64,000 nucleotides of DNA from Denticeps clupeoides (lineage: Eukaryota; Chordata; Actinopteri; Clupeiformes; Denticipitidae), in NCBI RefSeq assembly GCF_900700375.1, contig NC_041725.1, positions 1 through 64,000 on the forward strand. Reading direction: 5' to 3'. A program made the translations under genes and the position numbers. The notes beneath the pieces are model-generated. The model was not told the DNA's origin. It saw only the letters and a program-made list of their open reading frames with translations, and searched no databases. Below, piece after piece: positions 32,040 through 44,583 of the stretch (within the stretch, counting starts at the first letter, position 1; every line of letters begins with the position of its first letter).

Positions 32040-34738
32040 AATATCATGATCCTTCCAGATTATGAAAGTTTGATAAGAGACCTGGAAACATAGACGTGTC
32101 TATCAGGAACCTAGCTGGCCTGAACCTCGTACCACCTACTATACAACTCACCCAATACATGGAGAACAGAGAAAAACATATGCACAAGCTGTGAAATAGA
32201 GTGGTCCAAGGATGGACCAAGGACCAATGTCCAGCAACATTGTGGTAGACCACAATTCCTGGAACTTAGACAGGATTCTGATCTGGAATTTACTGAAAAA
32301 ACAAAGACCATTTTTAAATTCATTAAACACCTGCATCACAAGACTAATGTAATGCAGGAACAACAACCCCCAGCCATTGACAAGATTGAAAAACACTTGG
32401 AGAAGGTGATTACACCGCCGCTCCTGAACCCAACAACACTAAATTTCATAAAGGGCAATGCAAAACAGTGGGCCTACACCTCCTCAGAGATCATTATGAG
32501 GAGGCATTGCATACTGAAATGACAAATTTGCTACAATATGACTCACACAACTGGCAAGACTGCTTTGCCACAGCCATTCTGTTGGCAAAACGAAGTGTTG
32601 GCAAAAGACTTGTGTATGAGGCCCATCAATTGGTGGGTGATAACTGGTCTAAACCCACCACCAACACACACGGAGGAATACACCTCCACTCAAAATGCCT
32701 GTGTGATTCTTCCCACCCCACAAGATACAATTGAACGTGTTTTGATCCAGGCAGAGTTTTATGCTGAACAGGGGACACAATCCAAACCGGCAACAGCTGT
32801 GGCAAGTAAAATTGGAGTCACAGTGTCAACTATGATGGACCCAATTAATGATTGGTTGCCCATCAATTAATTGCTCGCCCATCAATTAATGATTTGTCGC
32901 CCATCAAAGACCAAGGCTCAGACAGCGAGTCCTATAACTTCAGTGAACATGGTAATGATTCAGACAAAGATTCGGTAGACAACCAAATGACTTCGCTCAT
33001 CCAATTAGGTTAACCCCCTTGCCCACAACGTGCACCTCATCGACACACAGCGCCGGAGGATGCAATTATTGAGTAATGATATATTGGAGGCAAAAGACAA
33101 GGTCGGGGGGAGTCAGTCTGACTCCCAAAAGTAACCTCTAAACCCTGCTAAAATTAGCAGCCTTGAAACGCTCTCACAAGCTCGTTTGAACATAACACCA
33201 TTAAGTGGTACAATGCCTGTACCGCAACTAAACCAACCCAATGTGCAAAACACAAGTACAATTGGACACTGTTGGTTAAACATAAGTGTGATTATTGGGG
33301 ACTCGACTCAGGTTCCATGTTCCAACACATGGAAATCATGATTGGTAAAACTGAGGCCACCCATGTAGCTGAGGATGTGATCTTGGCACTTGGGATCAAT
33401 CATTGGCATCAGAGTACTAAGGAGACTATCAAAGAGATACAAGGGACACTCAATGTAGCTACACAAACATTCCCTTTGGGTACCTAAGATCAATTTCTCT
33501 GACCTCCTCCCACAACAGGTCTTTTAACAGTCCTTTAAAAGAACTGAATGCACATATTTGTCAACACGTGAAATATATCCCGGCCCTATTGGAGCAAGAC
33601 TTTTACACGGCACATAGGGACAGGTGAGAAGATGTTGAGGCACTGGATCAATTATTTAAAGTAAATATCCCCAGAAGCCTGCAATTTCAGGAGGGGCACA
33701 TTTTTTTATCATACTTTCCAAAAAGTTCAACATCACCCCAGCACAACTTAGACTTCTCAGCAAGGGTTTGACTTTTGCAACATCCATTGAAATAAACACA
33801 AAACAACAATGCAGACGGAATTAGATCTAGACCAGTTCCACAGAAGACTAAAACTGAAATCAGACTTCCAAAATCAAACAGACTTCCAAAATCAAACAGA
33901 CAATTGTATGACATACAATATTCTAAAAAATTGGACAAACCAATATATTTAGATACTGTAGATATTTAGATCAAGAGAATCCTCCAATCCCTGTACGATA
34001 ACAAATTTATCAATGCAAAACAAAAGACCTACCTTTTGGGAAACAAAGAACCTATTTACGCCCTAAAATTCATAAAGACACTGCTAAATGGAGTAAGCCC
34101 CACAAAATTCCCCCAGGGAGACCTATAGTTTATGACTGTGAGAGCGAAACCTACTATACAGCAGAATATTTGAACCATTACCTGAATCCACTTTCCACCA
34201 GGCACCCGAGCTATAACAAGGACACTTAAATCTTTGTAGAAATAGTTAAAAGTCTCATCATTCCACAAATTTCCCTGTTATTTTCAATGGACATTAATAG
34301 TTTGTATACTAATATTGACACTATAGGGGGCATTTTTCGTAAATACCCTGACTCTAAGAGACCTGATAAACAATTAATAAAATTATTAGAGATTAATCTT
34401 AATAGAAATGACCTCCGATTTAACAGGGACTTCTTTTTGCAGATTAAAGTGACAGCCATGGGAAAAAAATTCGGCCCGGCTTATGCGAACATTTTTATGG
34501 CAGAATGGGAAGCGGCCGCTTTGTCCAAATGTGACAAACGGTCTCTCCACTACTTCAGATACCTTGATGACATTTGGGGAGTTTGGACCCACTCACCTCA
34601 AGACTATCAACAATTTTTATCTCTTCTCAATAACCACAATCCCTCCATACAATTAAAATCTACTTACAGTCTGCAATCTATAGATTTTCTTGACACTACT
34701 TCCACCGGCATACGTCCACCGGCACAGGCTCCCCAGTA
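32040..34738 (+). mobile_element. Penelope-like retroelement fossil
   Basis: An upstream coding part (KTKTIFKFIKHLHHKTNV near 32300; HNWQDCFATAILLAKRSVGK near 32545) is followed by a region like the SGNH-type domain seen beside some fish Penelope-like elements. The reverse transcriptase comes last: IPPGRPIVYDCESETYYTAE, MDINSLYTNIDT, AMGKKFGPAYANIFMAEWE and YFRYLDDIWG. SLYTN and LDD motifs of this style mark the Penelope class. The element is broken in several places and is cut at its 3' side by a family B SINE, so no GIY-YIG part is seen. Confidence 0.7.
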
Positions 34739-34744
34739 GTTCAA

Positions 34745-34983
34745 AGTGAAGTGAAGTGAAGTGATTGTCATTGTGATACACAGCACACGGTGCACACAAT
34801 GAAATTTGTCCTCTGCATTTAACCCATCACCCTGAGTAAGCAGTGGGCAGCCATGACAGGCGCCCGGGGAGCAGTGTGTGGGGACGGTACTTTGCTCAGT
34901 GGCACCTCAGTGGAACCTTGGCGGATCGGGATTCGAACCAGCAAACCGTTCTGATTACGGGGCCGCTTCCTTAACTGCAATGG
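34745..34983 (-). mobile_element. SINE family B copy, nearly complete
   Basis: Reads tail to head on the plus strand: GTGATTGTCATTGTGATACA ... GGATCGGGATTCGAACCAGC (box B inverse) ... GGGGCCGCTTCCTTAACTGC. It sits at the broken end of the Penelope-like fossil. Confidence 0.85.
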
Positions 34984-35048
34984 TCACTTGTGATACACAG
35001 CAGCACAGCACACGATGCACACAACAAAATGTGTCCTCTGCTTTTTAA
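34984..35048 (-). mobile_element. SINE family B tail fragment
   Basis: A second, partial tail directly adjoining the copy before it, in the same orientation. Confidence 0.7.
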
Positions 35049-35734
35049 ATCAGAATATTGACATCTTATGATCAAGATCCCTAGTCTTCTGGGTTCTGAG
35101 AAGCAATGAAGACTCTGGCTTCTCCTGGTAACTTGTGGAAGTGTGGCAGGCTGAGAGGAGTTGCACTGACCTTGGTGTACTGGTACTGGAATACCGTGTG
35201 CCAAATACATGGTCAACAAGCTTTTTTTCCTCGGGGATGAATGAGGTGTTAGAAGATGCGATGAAACCACAGACTCAACCAAAGACACAGCACTTTTTAT
35301 ATTAAAATTGGTAGTCTGCTGAAGTTTATTGTCCACAGAACAGACATTGGATAATGTTTTCTCGCCCATATATGCAATGAACAAAAGACTGAAATAGACG
35401 GTCGTTATTTCTAAATTAAACAACAAAATTAAGTAACTTTTGACCTGTATTATCTGACTGAAATATAGCTACCTAGGTTATTCATTTAAGCAGATATTTG
35501 AAATGAAGAGGACAATAGGAATGCAGAAAATGGTTATGAGGAACCAAAGAACCGACTTTTATAAGTCTTGATCGGCAGTGGCTGGTTAATAAATCAAATC
35601 TAAACTGATCTTATTCACATACACATTTACTCTCCCCATAACTACCCTAATCTCACAGATCCTGGGACCACCATCCCCAGAGGGGCAGTCTACCCCAGAC
35701 CCAGGAGACTGTCTCCTTTTACCCTGAGGTGGAG
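35049..35734. other. Unassigned sequence
   Basis: No gene or known repeat recognised. Confidence 0.4.
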
Positions 35735-35812
35735 GCAGTTGCCGGGATTCGAAATGGCAACTTTCTGATTCTGGGCTGCTTCTATTCATTCTTGTGCCAC
35801 CACTGCCCCAAG
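35735..35812 (-). mobile_element. SINE family B head fragment
   Basis: Contains an inverse, worn box B (CCGGGATTCGAAATGG) and the inverse head ending CCACCACTGCCCC. Confidence 0.6.
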
Positions 35813-36107
35813 AAGGCAATACTGATCCCCGCATCATTAGTATTGCATTCTTTGGGAAATGGTACCGCTTTACTCAGTATTTCCATATTAGGGAATATTT
35901 TCTTCTAAGAATTTAATGGTTTCTTTTAATTCCTGAGTACATTTGTTTTCTCTTTACTTTTTATGCCATGCAAATTAAATTATTGTACCTCTCATTACAT
36001 CTTTGCCTCCTTCCCAGCGAACAGATGCTGATGTTCCAGGCTGGTCATTACAGTCATAAATATGAAGTCCATTCATTTTTTAAATATCTGATAAAATCTT
36101 TGTTTTT

Positions 36108-37073
36108 ACAACAACATTTCTTTCTTATTTAGCCCATAATCACATACAGTATGTCTCAATGGCCTTCTGCACGCAATGTAAAACGAGAAAAGAGAAAAAA
36201 AACGTAAGGTAGAAACGTTGGGAAGGAGTGATATGGAGAGGAACCCCCTTCTGAGGAAGAGTGAGCTTGCAATTGGTGTCAGTGCAGGGTTGGTGAGGAT
36301 TTGTCCAAGAAAAGAAAAAATCCATCAGGTGAAGTGGTGGAAAAGTCCAAAGTGTATTATGGAGCATCTGTCCATATTTGGAGATACTGGACAGTGCAGA
36401 GTAGTGTCATGGACATTACATGTCCATTATTATGCTATTGGTCCATTTGAAGATATCTGAAGCTGTAGTTGTAACGGTGGTGGTGGCTGTGGTGACCCTC
36501 TGGTTCGTTTCATGCTGGGTCGTCGTTTAGCAGTTGCCAGGAACCAGGATTTATCTGATGGTCTCTTCACTGGGGTCTGCCAGTAGTCTGGGTGCTTGAT
36601 TCAGTGTCTCGGAGAGAACAAACAGAAGCAGTGGCAGACGGTGTCATTGTACGACTGGTACTGAAAGATGTGGTAATAGTGGTATATTGGTGCTACAGTG
36701 GCCCGGTACCCTAACTAGGACAGCCTAACTAGGGTGAATTTAACACTGTCTGTGTCTAACAGGGACACTGTTTGATAAAGTGGACTTAATCATTTACACT
36801 GTGTCTGGGCTTTTGACAGAAGGCCAGAGAAAACAGATGTATTTTCAGTTTGGATTTAAACACTGAGACTGAGTCTGAGTCCCGGACACTGACTGGCAAG
36901 CCGTTCCACAAATGCAGAGTTCTATATGAGAAGGATCTGCTCCCAGCTGTGATCTTCTGTACTTGGGGTACCAGTAGTGACCCCGCACCCTTCGAACGCA
37001 GGGGGCGTGACGGGTCATAAATAACTAAGAGTTTACTGAGGTACTGCGGAGCGAGACCATTTATTGCTCTATT
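36108..37073 (-). mobile_element. L2 LINE 3' fragment (same family as 16457-21245)
   Basis: Starts with ACAACAACATTTC and the shared 3' UTR (ATCACATACAGTATGTCTCA) and runs into the ORF2 C-terminal region. Parallel stretches such as GGTGGTGGTGGCTGTGGTGA align with the long copy. It carries more changes than that copy and is truncated inside ORF2. Confidence 0.85.
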
Positions 37074-37470
37074 TTAAGCAGTTATGTGTTAAATATCCCG
37101 TTTTTATTTGGTGGAATGATCTTAAAGACACAGATGCATGATCACTGACAGCTATGGGGTGTATCTCAGAGTCTGACATGTCACTTATCAGTGAGCTGCT
37201 GACTAGGAAATAATCCAATCGAGAATAGGACATGTGAGAAGAAAGCATATTCCTTGCGGTTAGGGTGAAAAGAACGCCATGCATCATAAAGTCCATATTC
37301 ACTCATGTACTGTTTAGGTAGATTTATAGATTCCCAATTACGCTGAGTTCCAGCTGTCCATCTGCCTGTAGTTCTTTAAAGTTGGCTAAATATCTTTAAC
37401 CCCTTCTCTCTGGAGCCAGCTCCATGCACATTCCATGTGACAAACCTTAATGTGCCCATAGATGTGTGTT
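37074..37470 (-). mobile_element. Tx1/L1-type LINE endonuclease fragment
   Basis: The minus strand begins with LRFVTWNVHGAGS (start of an APE endonuclease) and later reads YSRLDYFLVSSSLISDMSDS and IHPIAVSDHASVSL, the end of that domain in Tx1/L1-clade LINEs. The middle is deleted. It directly abuts the L2 fragment. Confidence 0.75.
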
Positions 37471-38580
37471 TGTTGCACACTGCATGTAACTCTAAAATGA
37501 GTGAGATATTATTGTGAGTCCACTATGGAGCCTGACATCAATTCAAATGAGCTAGATAAATGTGAATGAAAGAAGAGGAGAGGATAGAAAAATCTCAGGT
37601 TCTTATCTGGAGTGGCATTAATACAACCAAGGAGTGGTATTATGGTCACGGTGGAGCTGAAACCCTATGCCCCCATTTGAAATTCAGAAATTTGAGAGGC
37701 CCTCGAGTTGATTTGAAAACATGCGGGTGTGTGACATTTAAAAGGGAGATAAGATTTTTCGTGGAAAGTGTGATTGGAGGATGGGAAGTGTCATTTTGGA
37801 GGATGCTTTGTGTTGTGATCATGCCGTGTGTGAATTCACCACACATCATCCTAAACCTAACCATAACCTTAGCTCTTAACTTAATCCTTTTCACTACTTT
37901 AAATAGATATAGCATTAAATCAATTTGTAGTTAATGTTGAAGCAACAAAATTACACTTCCATAACAGCCATTTCCAACAGTGTTCATTGAAATGTCATTA
38001 ACTCCAAAAAATCTATCATTAACATTAACTTACTTTGTCTAAAATTAACTATTTAAATATTTAAGAAGCTCTTTGCCTTGTGCTTATTGTGCCTCTACAT
38101 TTAATGGATAAGCTAAGAATGACCAGGAAATAGGTCAGGTTACATGGCTGTGCACATTACATGCAGATTGTTAATCAGAGATCAATCTTGATTTGCTTCC
38201 TGTTTCAGACACAAAATATAATCTAATATTTCATTCTTGCTCTTATCAGTGTGTCTTATGTGGAACTGGGTCAAGCTGAATAAGATTTGATGTGTTAGCA
38301 CACAGCCATCACCAGATTACATAATTATTCAGTTTGTAATTTTTTATTTTAGCCTCCATTTGTTTGATGGTTATTTGATTAATTTAGAGCATAATCAGAA
38401 CACATGTGCCAAACAGTTTCACCTAGTAGGCATGTTGCGAGCAGGAGACATTGTTTTAGGGAGCTGTTTTTTGCTGCCAGTGTTTCAGGACTGAGCCAGA
38501 GCAGCCATAAGTGAGTTGGAAGAAACCAAAAAAATTCACCAGCAAGACAGATACGTCAGTTGTGGTATTATGTAATGGGT
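37471..38580. other. Unassigned intergenic sequence
   Basis: AT-rich, no gene or repeat family recognised. Confidence 0.4.
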
Positions 38581-38660
38581 GGGTGGTAGTAGACTAGTGG
38601 GTAACACACTCGCCTACGAACTAGAAGACCCACGTTCAAATCCCACTTACTACACTTAAC
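38581..38660 (+). mobile_element. SINE family A head fragment
   Basis: tRNA-like head with box A (TAGACTAGTGGGTAA) and box B-like CGTTCAAATCC; the L2-like tail is missing. Confidence 0.75.
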
Positions 38661-39781
38661 AAAATATGACGTTGAAATATAAAATAAAAGGTTGGATTTT
38701 TGACTATAGTTTTTTGCTTACATCGCACTCTTTCATTTTCGCTTGTGAGACTTTCAGTTACACTGCTCGTTTTTACAGTTTCACTGCTGGCTTTTCAGTT
38801 GCTCTGCCCTGTTTTATGTTCATGCTGCCTGAGGATTCAGTTGAACTTTTGTCACAATTCTCTCATGTGGTCAGGGCTTCGCCTCATTGGCCAGCAGGTA
38901 TTTGTGTGAAACTCTGTTCCTCGAAACTGGAGATATGTGGGCTTCAAGAACATGCACAGCAGCAACAGCTATAAGCCATTACATATGGATCACATCATAA
39001 TCATCATAATCAATACTTACAACTGGTTAATCGTGCAGTTGATCGTGTGCACAAATCTCATTCCATATATGATTGCAAATAGCTGCTGAGCGCATGTATC
39101 TCGCAGTGATAGGGTTCCCAATACACTGCTCCCCAGGCGCCTTTGGTGGTTGACCACAATGCAGTGAATCTAGCCGCGCCAGCAGGTATTTGAGTGACAG
39201 TGCCGTTCCTCAGAACTAGTGGTGGGAAGTTCAGCTTTAGTTCCTTTTGTGTTAACAAATACATTGAATATTGTAGAAATCGCCTCATGCTGTTTACAGT
39301 CATGGACATGGTTTATTGTAAAGGTGTTAACTGGTTACTTTGTTTCATGTATTTCCCTCATTTGAAGAAATTGTTAATCTGCCAAACTCAACACCACATT
39401 CAGGGAGGGCAGAATACATGTTCAGACTGTCCAGACAGTTTGTGCACCTGTGTGAGCTGTTTTGTGGACCGGATGCACCTGGGCAGACCCTAGGACCCTA
39501 ACCCCCGCAAGGGACCCAACAGATCCAGGAGTGCCAGGACCTGCCATGTAGCCCCCTTGAGTGAGCCAGTCTATAGTCATACACAAGCAGGCACCCACAT
39601 ACACAATCATATGTTCCCAGGGGTATGGAGCCAAACAGCAGTTGGTGTCAGCTCAGCCCCTCCCAAGAACCCTCAATGTCAATGCAATTATAATTGAAAA
39701 GTGGGCACTGGCAACAGAGAAGGCCCTCTGGATACCATTCAGTGCGCCCACCCCCAAGGTCCTATATGTCTATATGTACTA
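38661..39781. other. Unassigned intergenic sequence
   Basis: Two imperfect copies of an AGCAGGTATTTG..GTTCCTC segment (near 38895 and 39180) suggest an uncharacterised dispersed repeat. No gene recognised. Confidence 0.35.
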
Positions 39782-41580
39782 ACCGGATTCCAAAAACATT
39801 GGGACACTAAACAAATTGTGAATACAGTGGTGTGAAAAACTATTTGCCCCCTTCCTGATTTCTTATTCTTTTGCATGTTTGTCACACTTAAATGTTTCAG
39901 CTCATCAAAAATTGTTAACTATTAGTCAAAGATAACATAATTGAACACAAAATGCAGTTTTTAAATGATGGTTTACGTTATTAAGGGAGAAAAAATATCT
40001 AATCTACATGGCCCTGTGTGAAAAAGTGATTGCACCCCTTGTGAAATAAGTAACTGTGGTTTATCACACCTGAGTTCAATTTCTGTAGTCACCCCCAGGC
40101 CTGATTGCTGCCACGCCGGTTTCAATCAAGAAATCACTTAAATAGGAGCTACCTGACACAGAGAAGTAGACCAAAAGCTCCTTAAAAGCTAGACATCATG
40201 CCGAGATTCAGGAACAAATGAGAACAAAAGTAATTGAGATCTATCAGTCTGGTAAAGGTTATAAAGCCATTTCTAAAGCTTTGGGACTCCAGCGAACCAC
40301 AGTGAGAGCCATTAGCCTCAAATGGCAAAAACATGGAACAGTGGTGAACCTTCCCAGGAGTGGCCGGCCCACCAGAATTACCCCAAGAGTGCAGACAACT
40401 CATCCGAGAGGCCACAAAAGACCCCAGGACAACATCTAAAGAACCGCAGGCCTCACTTGCCTCAATTAAGGTCAGTGTTCACGACTTCACCATAAGAAAG
40501 AGACTGGGCAAAAACGGCCTGCATGACAGATTTCCGAGGCGCAAACCCCTTTTAAGCAAAAATAACATTTAAGGCTCGTCTCAATTTTGCTAAAAAAAAA
40601 ACCCTCAATGATTGCCAAGACTTTTGTGAAAAATACCTTGTGGACCGACCTACTTTTTGGTAGTGTAATGGTCTGGGGTTGTTTTGCTGCTTCAGGGACT
40701 GGAAGGCTTGCTGTGATAGATGGAACCATGAATTCTACTGTCTACCAAAAAATCCTGAAGGAGAATGTCCGGCCATCTGTTCGTCAACTCAAGCTGAAGC
40801 GATCTTGGGTGCTGCAGCAGGACAATGACCCAAAACACACCAGCAAATCCACCTCTGAATGGCTGAAAAAACTAAATTAATACTTTGGAGTGGTATTCCA
40901 CTCCACTGAGATGTTGTGGCATGACCTTAAAAAGGCGGTTCATGCTACAAAACCCTCAAAAAAAGCTGAATTACAACAATTCTGCAAAGATGAGTGGGCC
41001 AAAATTCCTCGAGCGCTGTAAAAGACTTGTTGCAAGTTATCACAAACGCTTGATTGCAGTTATTGCTGCTAAGGGTGGCCAACCAGCTATTAGGTTCAGG
41101 GGGCAATTACTTTTTCACACAGGGCCATGTAGGTTTGTTTTTTTTTTTTTTTTTTTTTTTTTCTCCATGAATAATAAAAACAATTATTTAAAAACTGCAT
41201 TTTGTGTTTACTTGTGTTATCTTTGACAAATAGTTAAATGTGTTTGATGATCAGAAACATTTTGTGTGACAAACATGCAAAAGAATAAGAAATCAGGAAG
41301 GGGGCAAATAGTTTTTCACGTCATTGTAAATACCGAATGCAATGATGGTGGAGATGTCAAATGTCAATTTCAATATTTTTCGAACATAGATGACTGCTCA
41401 AACGTTTAATCAGAGTAAATGTATCATTTTAAAAGAAAAATGTTTATTCAAAATTTCAGTGTCAACAAATCCCCCAAAAAGTTGGGACAAGTAGCAATAA
41501 GAGGCTGGAAAATGTAAATTTGAGCATAATGAAGAGCTGGAAGACCAATTAACACTAATTAGGTCAATTGGGTATAATGG
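39782..41580 (+). mobile_element. DNA transposon remnant split by a Tc1 insertion
   Basis: Two pieces of one element, 39782-39824 (CCGGATTCCAAAAACATTGG) and 41327 to about 41580 (CCGAATGCAATGATGG ... CAATTAACACTAATTAGGTC), are separated exactly by a Tc1 element with a duplicated TA. I know this as a common fish DNA-transposon sequence from memory but cannot fix the superfamily. Confidence 0.5.
39825..41326 (+). mobile_element. Tc1/mariner transposon, complete ends, broken transposase
   Basis: 1502 bp. The ends CAGTGGTGTGAAAAAC and GTTTTTCACGTCATTG are inverted repeats, continue for more than 50 bp, and sit between TA dinucleotides (39823-39824 and 41327-41328). The transposase N-terminus starts at 40218 with a helix-turn-helix (GKGYKAISKALGLQRTTVRA, then the RSGRP hook). 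The DDE part begins near 40587 (VMVWGCFAASGTGRL; LQQDNDPKHTSKSTSEWLKK). At least two frame changes separate these blocks and the C-terminal part, so the copy cannot encode an active enzyme. A long T-run lies near its 3' end. Confidence 0.88.
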
Positions 41581-41643
41581 CGCTACGCTGGTTTCTGCTC
41601 AGATAGTAATCCTTTGTGTGAATAAGAAGAAAGTGGGTGAGCG

Positions 41644-42058
41644 CACGTGCGAACAATGGATGGACGCGCCATGGAAAAGAAAATTCAACCCGCCCCGTCT
41701 TCATTTAAGGCAGACATTTGGGCACATTTTGGATTCTACAACATTTACATTTACAGCATTTATCAGACACCCTCATCCAGAGCGACTTACAATCAGTATT
41801 TACAGGGACAGTCTCCCTGGAGCAACTTAAGGTTAAGTGTCTTGCTCAGGGACACAATGGTAGTAAGTGGGATTCAAACCTGGGTCTTCTGGTTCATAGG
41901 CGAGTGTGTTACCCACTAGGCTACTACCACCTACTACCAACATCGGTGGCAAGAAACAGATTGATAGAGCTCATGTCATATGCAAGCTTTGTAAAGCTAA
42001 ATTCAAATATTTATTCTGATAATGGAACTTTACAACCAAATATAGCAGCTCATATTTG
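41644..42058 (+). pseudogene. BED zinc-finger (hAT/ZBED-type) remnant interrupted by a SINE
   Basis: Before the SINE the plus strand reads SSFKADIWAHFGFY. After it, it reads KKQIDRAHVICKLCKAKFKY and, one frame over, NGTLQPNIAAHIW. Together these have the BED-finger layout: W-HFGF, then C-x2-C, then a spaced H. They are the N-terminus of a hAT transposase or of a ZBED host gene. The SINE at 41740-41932 splits it and a further frameshift follows, so it is dead. Confidence 0.55.
41740..41932 (-). mobile_element. SINE family A copy, full length
   Basis: Complete reverse-strand copy. It starts with the ACATTTACATTTACAGC tail end and finishes with the inverse head (CCCACTAGGCTACTACCACC). It is inserted in the BED-finger remnant. 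Confidence 0.88.
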
Positions 42059-42074
42059 GCTTTTTTTGCAAAAT

Positions 42075-43048
42075 TTGCCGTGTCCCCAGGGGCACCCTTT
42101 GGGGGGCGTTCCAGGAGTATGGGGTGGATGGGCTTTTGTTAAGGGCCATTCAGTCCCTGTACCAGAAGTGCGTGAGCTTGGTCCGCATAGCCAGCAGTAA
42201 GTCAGACCTGTTCCTGGTGCGGGTTGGACTCCGCCATGGCTGCCCTTTGTCAGTACTGTCTGTTCATAACCTATATGGACAGAATTTCTAAGCGCAGCCG
42301 TGGTGGGTGGCGTGTGGAGGGTGTCGAGTTTAGTGGCAGGAGAATCTTGTCTCTGCTTTTTGCAGATTATGTGGTCCTCCTAGCTTCATCAGGCTCTGAC
42401 CTTCAGCTCTTGCTGGGTAGGTTCATAGCTGAGTGTGAAGCAGCTGGGATGAGGATCAGCACCTTTAAATCTAAGACCATGGTTCTCGACCGGAAAAGGG
42501 TGGCTTGCCAACTGAGGGTCGGGAGAGAGATCCTGCCTCAAGTGGAGGAGTTTAAGTATCTCGGGGTCTTGTTCACGAGTGAGGGAAGAAGGAGAGCAGG
42601 AGATCGACAGGCAGATTGGGGCAGTGATGCGGACGCTGAACCGGTCTGTTGTGGAGAAGAGGGGGCTGAGACAGAAAGCAAGGCTCTCGATTTACTGGTC
42701 TATCTACGTCCTCTACAATCCTCATCTATGGTCATGAACTTTGGGTAATGACCGAAAGGACGAAATACAAGATACAAGCGGCCGAAATGAGTTTCCTCCG
42801 TAGGGTGGCCGGGCGCAGTCTTAGAGATAGGGTGAGGAGCTCGGACATTCAGGAGGGACTCAGAGTAGAGAGGACATTGAGAGGAACCAGTTGAGGTGGT
42901 TCGGGCAACTCGTCAGGATGCCTCCTGGAGGCTTCCCTGGGGAGGTGTTTTGGGCATGTCCTGCCAGCAGGAGGCCCCCAGGTCAATATCTCTTCAGTCT
43001 GATCTGGGACCACCTTGGGGTCCTGTCGGAGGAGCTGGTGTAGGTGGC
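42075..43048 (+). mobile_element. Rex3 (RTE-clade) LINE, 3' half of the reverse transcriptase
   Basis: Reads RIASSKSDLF-like sequence, then TYMDRISKRSRGG, LLFADYVVLLASSGSDLQLL, VEEFKYLGVLFTSEG and AEMSFLRRVAGRS, ending near GVLSEEL. The catalytic FADD reads FADY, and the frame changes after about 42600. It is a dead 5'-truncated copy. Confidence 0.82.
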
Positions 43049-43054
43049 TGTCCA

Positions 43055-43314
43055 ATTAGAATAATCAAATCCAGCTGGACTCAAATGAAGGCGTAGAACC
43101 ATCTCAAGGTTGATCAGAAGAAATGGACACCACCTGAGTTAAATATATGAGTGTCACAGCAAAGGGTCTGAATACTTAGGACTTTTGTCAACAATTCTGT
43201 GTTTTTCTGTGTGTACATTAATGAGTAAAAAAAATATTTTTTAGCAAATGGATGCAATATAACAAAGAGTGAAAATTTTAAGGGTGTCTGAATACTTTCC
43301 GTACCCACTGTTCA
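43055..43314 (+). mobile_element. Tc1/mariner end fragment
   Basis: Carries the terminal sequence GTCTGAATACTTTCCGTACC and CACTG. The same family recurs at 58781 and 61718. No transposase remains. Confidence 0.65.
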
Positions 43315-43731
43315 TAAAAATGGTTGGACCTGAAGATTGCTTCTTAAAAGTATTAAATAGTTTTTCATTATCAAACCCATATGAGGAACAAAAGTTGCTC
43401 CTGATTTACCCACCGTCCATGGAAATCCATGGTGTGGATTACATAAACACTCTCGGGTGTTTATATACAGAATATAGATAAATATGGGTATGACCTTTGA
43501 CGCTGATCTGCTTTTTGACTGTCATATTTAAAATATTTCCAGAATGGCGTACCGGCACCTTAGAACTGTTGCTAGGGTTAGTACTGGCTTATAGCTAAGT
43601 ACCATATTCAAACTCAAAACCTCATGACATGGGAAAGGAAAGGGGGGAGTTTTGCACTGCCTCATCCTAAAAATTTTTTTTTTTTTGGAAAAATGCAGAC
43701 ACGACTTCATGTCTGCGCCCAACATTGGTGG

Positions 43732-43927
43732 TTGGTGGTATTAGCCTAGTGGGTAACACACTCGCCTATGAACCAGAAGACCCAGGTTCAAACCCCACTT
43801 ACTACCATTGTGTCCCTGAGCAAGACACATAACCCTGAGTGTCTCCAGGGGGGGACTGTCCTTGTAACTACTGATTGTAAGTCGCTCTGGATAAGGGCGT
43901 CTGGTAAATGCTGTAAATGTAAATGTG
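43732..43927 (+). mobile_element. SINE family A copy, full length
   Basis: Head, box B (GGTTCAAACCC), body and L2-like tail all present; good reference copy for the family. Confidence 0.9.
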
Positions 43928-43962
43928 AATGGTGTTCATCACATAAAAAAAAAAAAAACAGA

Positions 43963-44146
43963 GGGGCAGTGGTGGGCAAGTGGTTAAGGAAACAGCCCTG
44001 TAATCAGAAGGTTGTCGGGTGGAATCCCGATCCGCCAAGGTGCCACTGAGCAAAGCACCGTCCCCACACACTGCTCCCCAGGCGCCTGTCATGGTGCCCA
44101 CTGCTCACTCAGGGTGATGGTTAAATGCTGAGGACAGATTTCACAA
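43963..44146 (+). mobile_element. SINE family B copy
   Basis: Begins GGGGCAGTGGTGGGCAAGTG 36 bp after the family A copy; contains GGAATCCCGATCCGCCAAGG and the body, but its far tail is missing. Confidence 0.85.
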
Positions 44147-44583
44147 CTTCGATTGGCCACTCTGCTCCTCGTCTCTCCTCCTCATTAGCATTTAAAGCTA
44201 CAGACACTCCGCATTCTGGGGAAATCTCATTGTAAGACTGGGTCAAAGCTGTAATTTTGCAGAAATTCAAGAGATTAAAATTGTTAATAACTTACTGTAT
44301 TTTTTTGGTTGTAATTTGTTAATTGCAAATTTACACTCAAAGTAAAACTGTATGAATCTTTTCAACTGAACATCTGACTTCATCTGACTTCCTGTGTCAG
44401 CAGGGAAGATTTCGCTATCTCCAGAATCAGATTTCTGTTTGGATGTGGTCAACAATTTCCTTTCATACAAAGGAAATACCAAAAATATCAAATGAGGCGG
44501 AATCAAGATTTTAGAGGAAATGGAAAGACAAGTAGTATAAGTAACATGGGCCACTTCAAACGACTTTGAAATGTATGTACACG

